From Pestalotiopsis fici W106-1 (taxonomy: Eukaryota > Ascomycota > Sordariomycetes > Amphisphaeriales > Sporocadaceae): 64,000 nucleotides of DNA. The stretch lies in NCBI RefSeq assembly GCF_000516985.1, contig NW_006917091.1:5886518-5950517 (forward strand), given 5' to 3'. A model generated the notes under the pieces. The model was not told the origin of the DNA, did no database searches, and saw only the letters and a program-made list of their open reading frames with translations. The stretch's first letter is position 1. Each line of letters opens with the position of its first letter. This document shows positions 61,550-64,000 of the stretch, piece after piece. A program made the position numbers and the translations under genes.

Positions 61550-64000
61550 ATGGCGCCCAGATCCCACATTGCCAGCGGCACCGATGATCTACCAGATCCT
61601 GCATCATCCTCCGCAAAGAACACCCCGGATGCAGGTACACCAAAGTTGGACTCTTCCACCACCAACACAAACACCGCGCAACCAACCGCACAAGACACCA
61701 ACGAAAATGCTACACCATCCGATTCCATGACCAAAAACAGCATGGCGGCTTCCGACCCATCTAACAAGGACGCCATGTCCGGACCATCACCTTACGGCAC
61801 GCGATCGCGAAATCGCGGCCAGCCGCGGCCAAATTATGCAGAGGACAAGGATGTAGACACTGAAATGTTTGACGTCTATCCCGAGAAAAAGGAGCAAGAG
61901 TCGAAGAAGCAGTCACGACAAGCGGCAAACGGAAGCGCGGATGCACCACGCGCGGGTGGTCCCAACGGCCGCAAGAACGCTGCTGCTGCTGCTGCTGCTG
62001 CCACAGACGAGCACAAGGCGGCAAATCCTCAGGTCGAAACTGAGGACAGCAAGAGCGGCGTTTCTGTCACCACTTCCACTGCTGCAACCCCGACCGCGAA
62101 CACCCCCGCGACTGCGACTATTACCTCGAAAAAGCGAAAGGCGGCAGCACAAGCGACTGCAAATGGCACTTCGGCGCATTCAACTCCTGCCAATGTACAG
62201 AGCTCCGCGACGCGACGCACCACTGCTACGATTGTGACAGGCACAGGGTTCAAAGAGTCAAACATGCTTAGTTTTGAACAACACGGCGCAAAACCAAAGG
62301 ATGGAAAACTTATTGCCGATGATGGCACAACGATTGAAAAGAATGGTAGGTCTTAATTTTGCAATTGCTATGGGTGCGCGCTGGTGGCTGCGATGCGATG
62401 GATTGCAGCGCGAGCCTCTAGGATCGGTGTGCGCTATTGCGGAAGTTTGGTGCTGACGCTCGGGAACAGATCATGTCTACTTGGTGTGCGAGCCGCCCGG
62501 AGAGCCGTACTACCTGGGCCGTATCATGGAATTCCTGCACATGCAAAATGACGCGTCCAAACCAGTAGATGCGCTGCGCGTCAATTGGTACTACAGACCA
62601 AAAGACATTGGCAAAAGGGTCAATGACACCAGAGTTGTATTTGCGACGATGCACTCGGATATCAGCCCATTGACGGCATTGCGCGGCAAATGCGAGATCC
62701 GCCACAAGGCCGAGATCCCAAACATGGAGGAGTATCGAAAGACGTCAGACTGTTTCTGGTTTGAGAAACTCTACGACCGCTACATTCAAAAACACTACGA
62801 TGTAATTCCATGTGCACAGATTGTCAACGTGCCGACAAAGGTCAAGAAGGTTTTGGACGAGCGCTGGAAATACATCTTGGTGGAACAGGGCCGCTCCAAG
62901 GAATTCACAAGTGCAGTCAAGTCGTGCAAGAGGTGTAGTGGATACTGTGCCAAGTAAGTCGGTCGGATTGGGTCGCGCTAACGAGCCACCCAACCAGAGT
63001 CACCCTCCTCCTTCCCCATAGCGTAATAGTGTGGTGAGCTGACATCCGAGAAGCAATGATTCGGTCGACTGCGCCGTCTGTAAGCAGACATATCACATGA
63101 ACTGTGTGAGACCTCCCTTGCTCAAGAAGCCCTCTCGTGGTTTTGCCTGGGCCTGTGCCGCGTGCAGTCGCGCACAAGAGAGAAAACTTGAAGCTAGGCA
63201 CACTCCGAGTTTGGCAGACTCGCATCCCGAGGCAGAAGAAGAGGAGCTTTGGGACGAAGAGGATGATGACCATGGTGCCGACACGAATCGCACCAGCCCT
63301 GCCGACGGCATAGATGACACCCACCAGCCGGCAACTGCCGAGCAGATCTACCAAGCAAGTCTTTGGCCGTGGCGATATCTAGGACAACACTGCAAGCCCG
63401 AAGATGCGCTCGATTACGATGATCGCATCTATCCCAGAGCCGGATCTCGATTAGGTCCCAAACATCAAGCAATTGTTTCCCCATGGCCGGGTCGCCCAGT
63501 GGAATTGGTCAAACCACTCGAGATCAAAAAGAGTGGTCGCAACAATAAGCCCAGCAAGGAGCTCCAGGCTGCCATTGAGGCCGAGAAACTGGCCCGAGAG
63601 ACGAGGCCCAAATGGGTCCAGGATGAACCCCCGGGATATGTGGCACGAGGTGAAGACTTTGATAATGACGATCCGCGGTGCACAGCGCAGTTGCTGTGGA
63701 AGCCTGCCGAGGCCGCCGGTGCAGATATCACGGACCCTGAGATCGATGCATACATGAAGAAGGCTCTAGCACTGGCACCATCGCTCAATGTTCCGGTCCA
63801 CTCCACGAATCTCATGGATGTGGCGAGAGACATGCTCTTCAAGAGTGATTTCAAGCCTAACGCGGCGCTGAAGCTGATACCCAATGTGGAACGCGCCGAT
63901 TTCAAGGAACCCAACTTGACTCCGGCAGAGCAGAAGAAGTTTGAAGAGGCTGTGTCCAAATTCGGATCAGAGCTGTATCCCGTGAGGAAGTACGTCAAGA
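61550..64000 (+). CDS. SNT2: SNT2-like BAH-PHD-SANT chromatin regulator, 5' part
   Basis: Exons 61550-62345, 62470-62953 and 63054->64000 run off the window. The first ~265 residues are a low-complexity Ala/Ser/Thr region with basic patches and an Ala run. Exon 2 encodes a BAH domain (DHVYLVCEPPGEPYYLGRI, VNWYYRPKDIG, VFATMHSDISPL). A PHD finger follows, split by intron 2: CKRC..C, then SVDCAVCKQTYHMNCV and CAAC, fitting C4HC3. The last visible segment (LTPAEQKKFEEAVSKFGSELYPVRKYVK) is the start of a SANT domain. This order matches fungal Snt2, which in yeast works with Ecm5 and the Rpd3 deacetylase in stress-responsive chromatin control. The ATG at 61550 (MAPRSHIAS) was chosen because the frame upstream has no ATG. 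Intron 2 (100 bp) appears to end in AAG and is less certain. Confidence 0.9.

Overview
The window is nuclear DNA of a filamentous ascomycete. The evidence is small spliceosomal introns (about 50-100 bp, CTAAC/CTGAC-like branch sites), a Zn(II)2Cys6 regulator, a full-size PDR-type ABC pump, an AA9 polysaccharide monooxygenase with CBM1, an HsbA-type wall protein and a fungal NACHT receptor. Gene content suggests a Sordariomycete, perhaps Hypocreales; that is an inference. All gene models below were spliced by hand from frame, donor/acceptor and family conservation. Two runs of exactly 100 N (20285-20384 and 61122-61221) are assembly gaps.

Layout. 1-9.6 kb: the 3' part of a methylmalonate-semialdehyde dehydrogenase, then a PDR ABC transporter (-) and a Zn2Cys6 regulator (+) that diverge from a 498-bp promoter carrying two identical CGGAGCCGA sites. 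11-15.3 kb: an HsbA-like secreted wall protein and a serine carboxypeptidase, both (-). 17-21.3 kb: a PNP_UDP-NACHT-ankyrin NLR-like receptor whose near-identical 81-bp ankyrin units flank an assembly gap. 22.5-26.4 kb: a conserved fungal protein of unknown function (-) and proteasome subunit alpha-7/PRE10 (+). 28.9-33.6 kb: the AA9-CBM1 enzyme (+) convergent with the POL5/MYBBP1A-like nucleolar protein (-). 33.6-42.7 kb: about 9 kb with no supported gene. 42.7-44.5 kb: CDC25 phosphatase (+). 47.6-53 kb: a secreted type-B carboxylesterase (-) and a BTB protein (-). 53-56.6 kb: a HELQ/Hel308-like DNA helicase (-), whose reading frame needs a predicted 2-nt microexon. 56.6-61.5 kb: gene-poor DNA with simple repeats. 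61.5 kb to the end: the 5' part of an SNT2-like BAH-PHD-SANT chromatin regulator (+).

Housekeeping genes (PRE10, POL5, CDC25, HELQ, SNT2) are mixed with accessory genes: the pump with its regulator, secreted enzymes, and the NLR. The NLR with its homogenised repeat array is the best candidate for a rapidly evolving recognition system. The HELQ microexon is the most striking structural detail. Eight of about 56 inferred introns end in AAG, which would mislead automated gene callers here.
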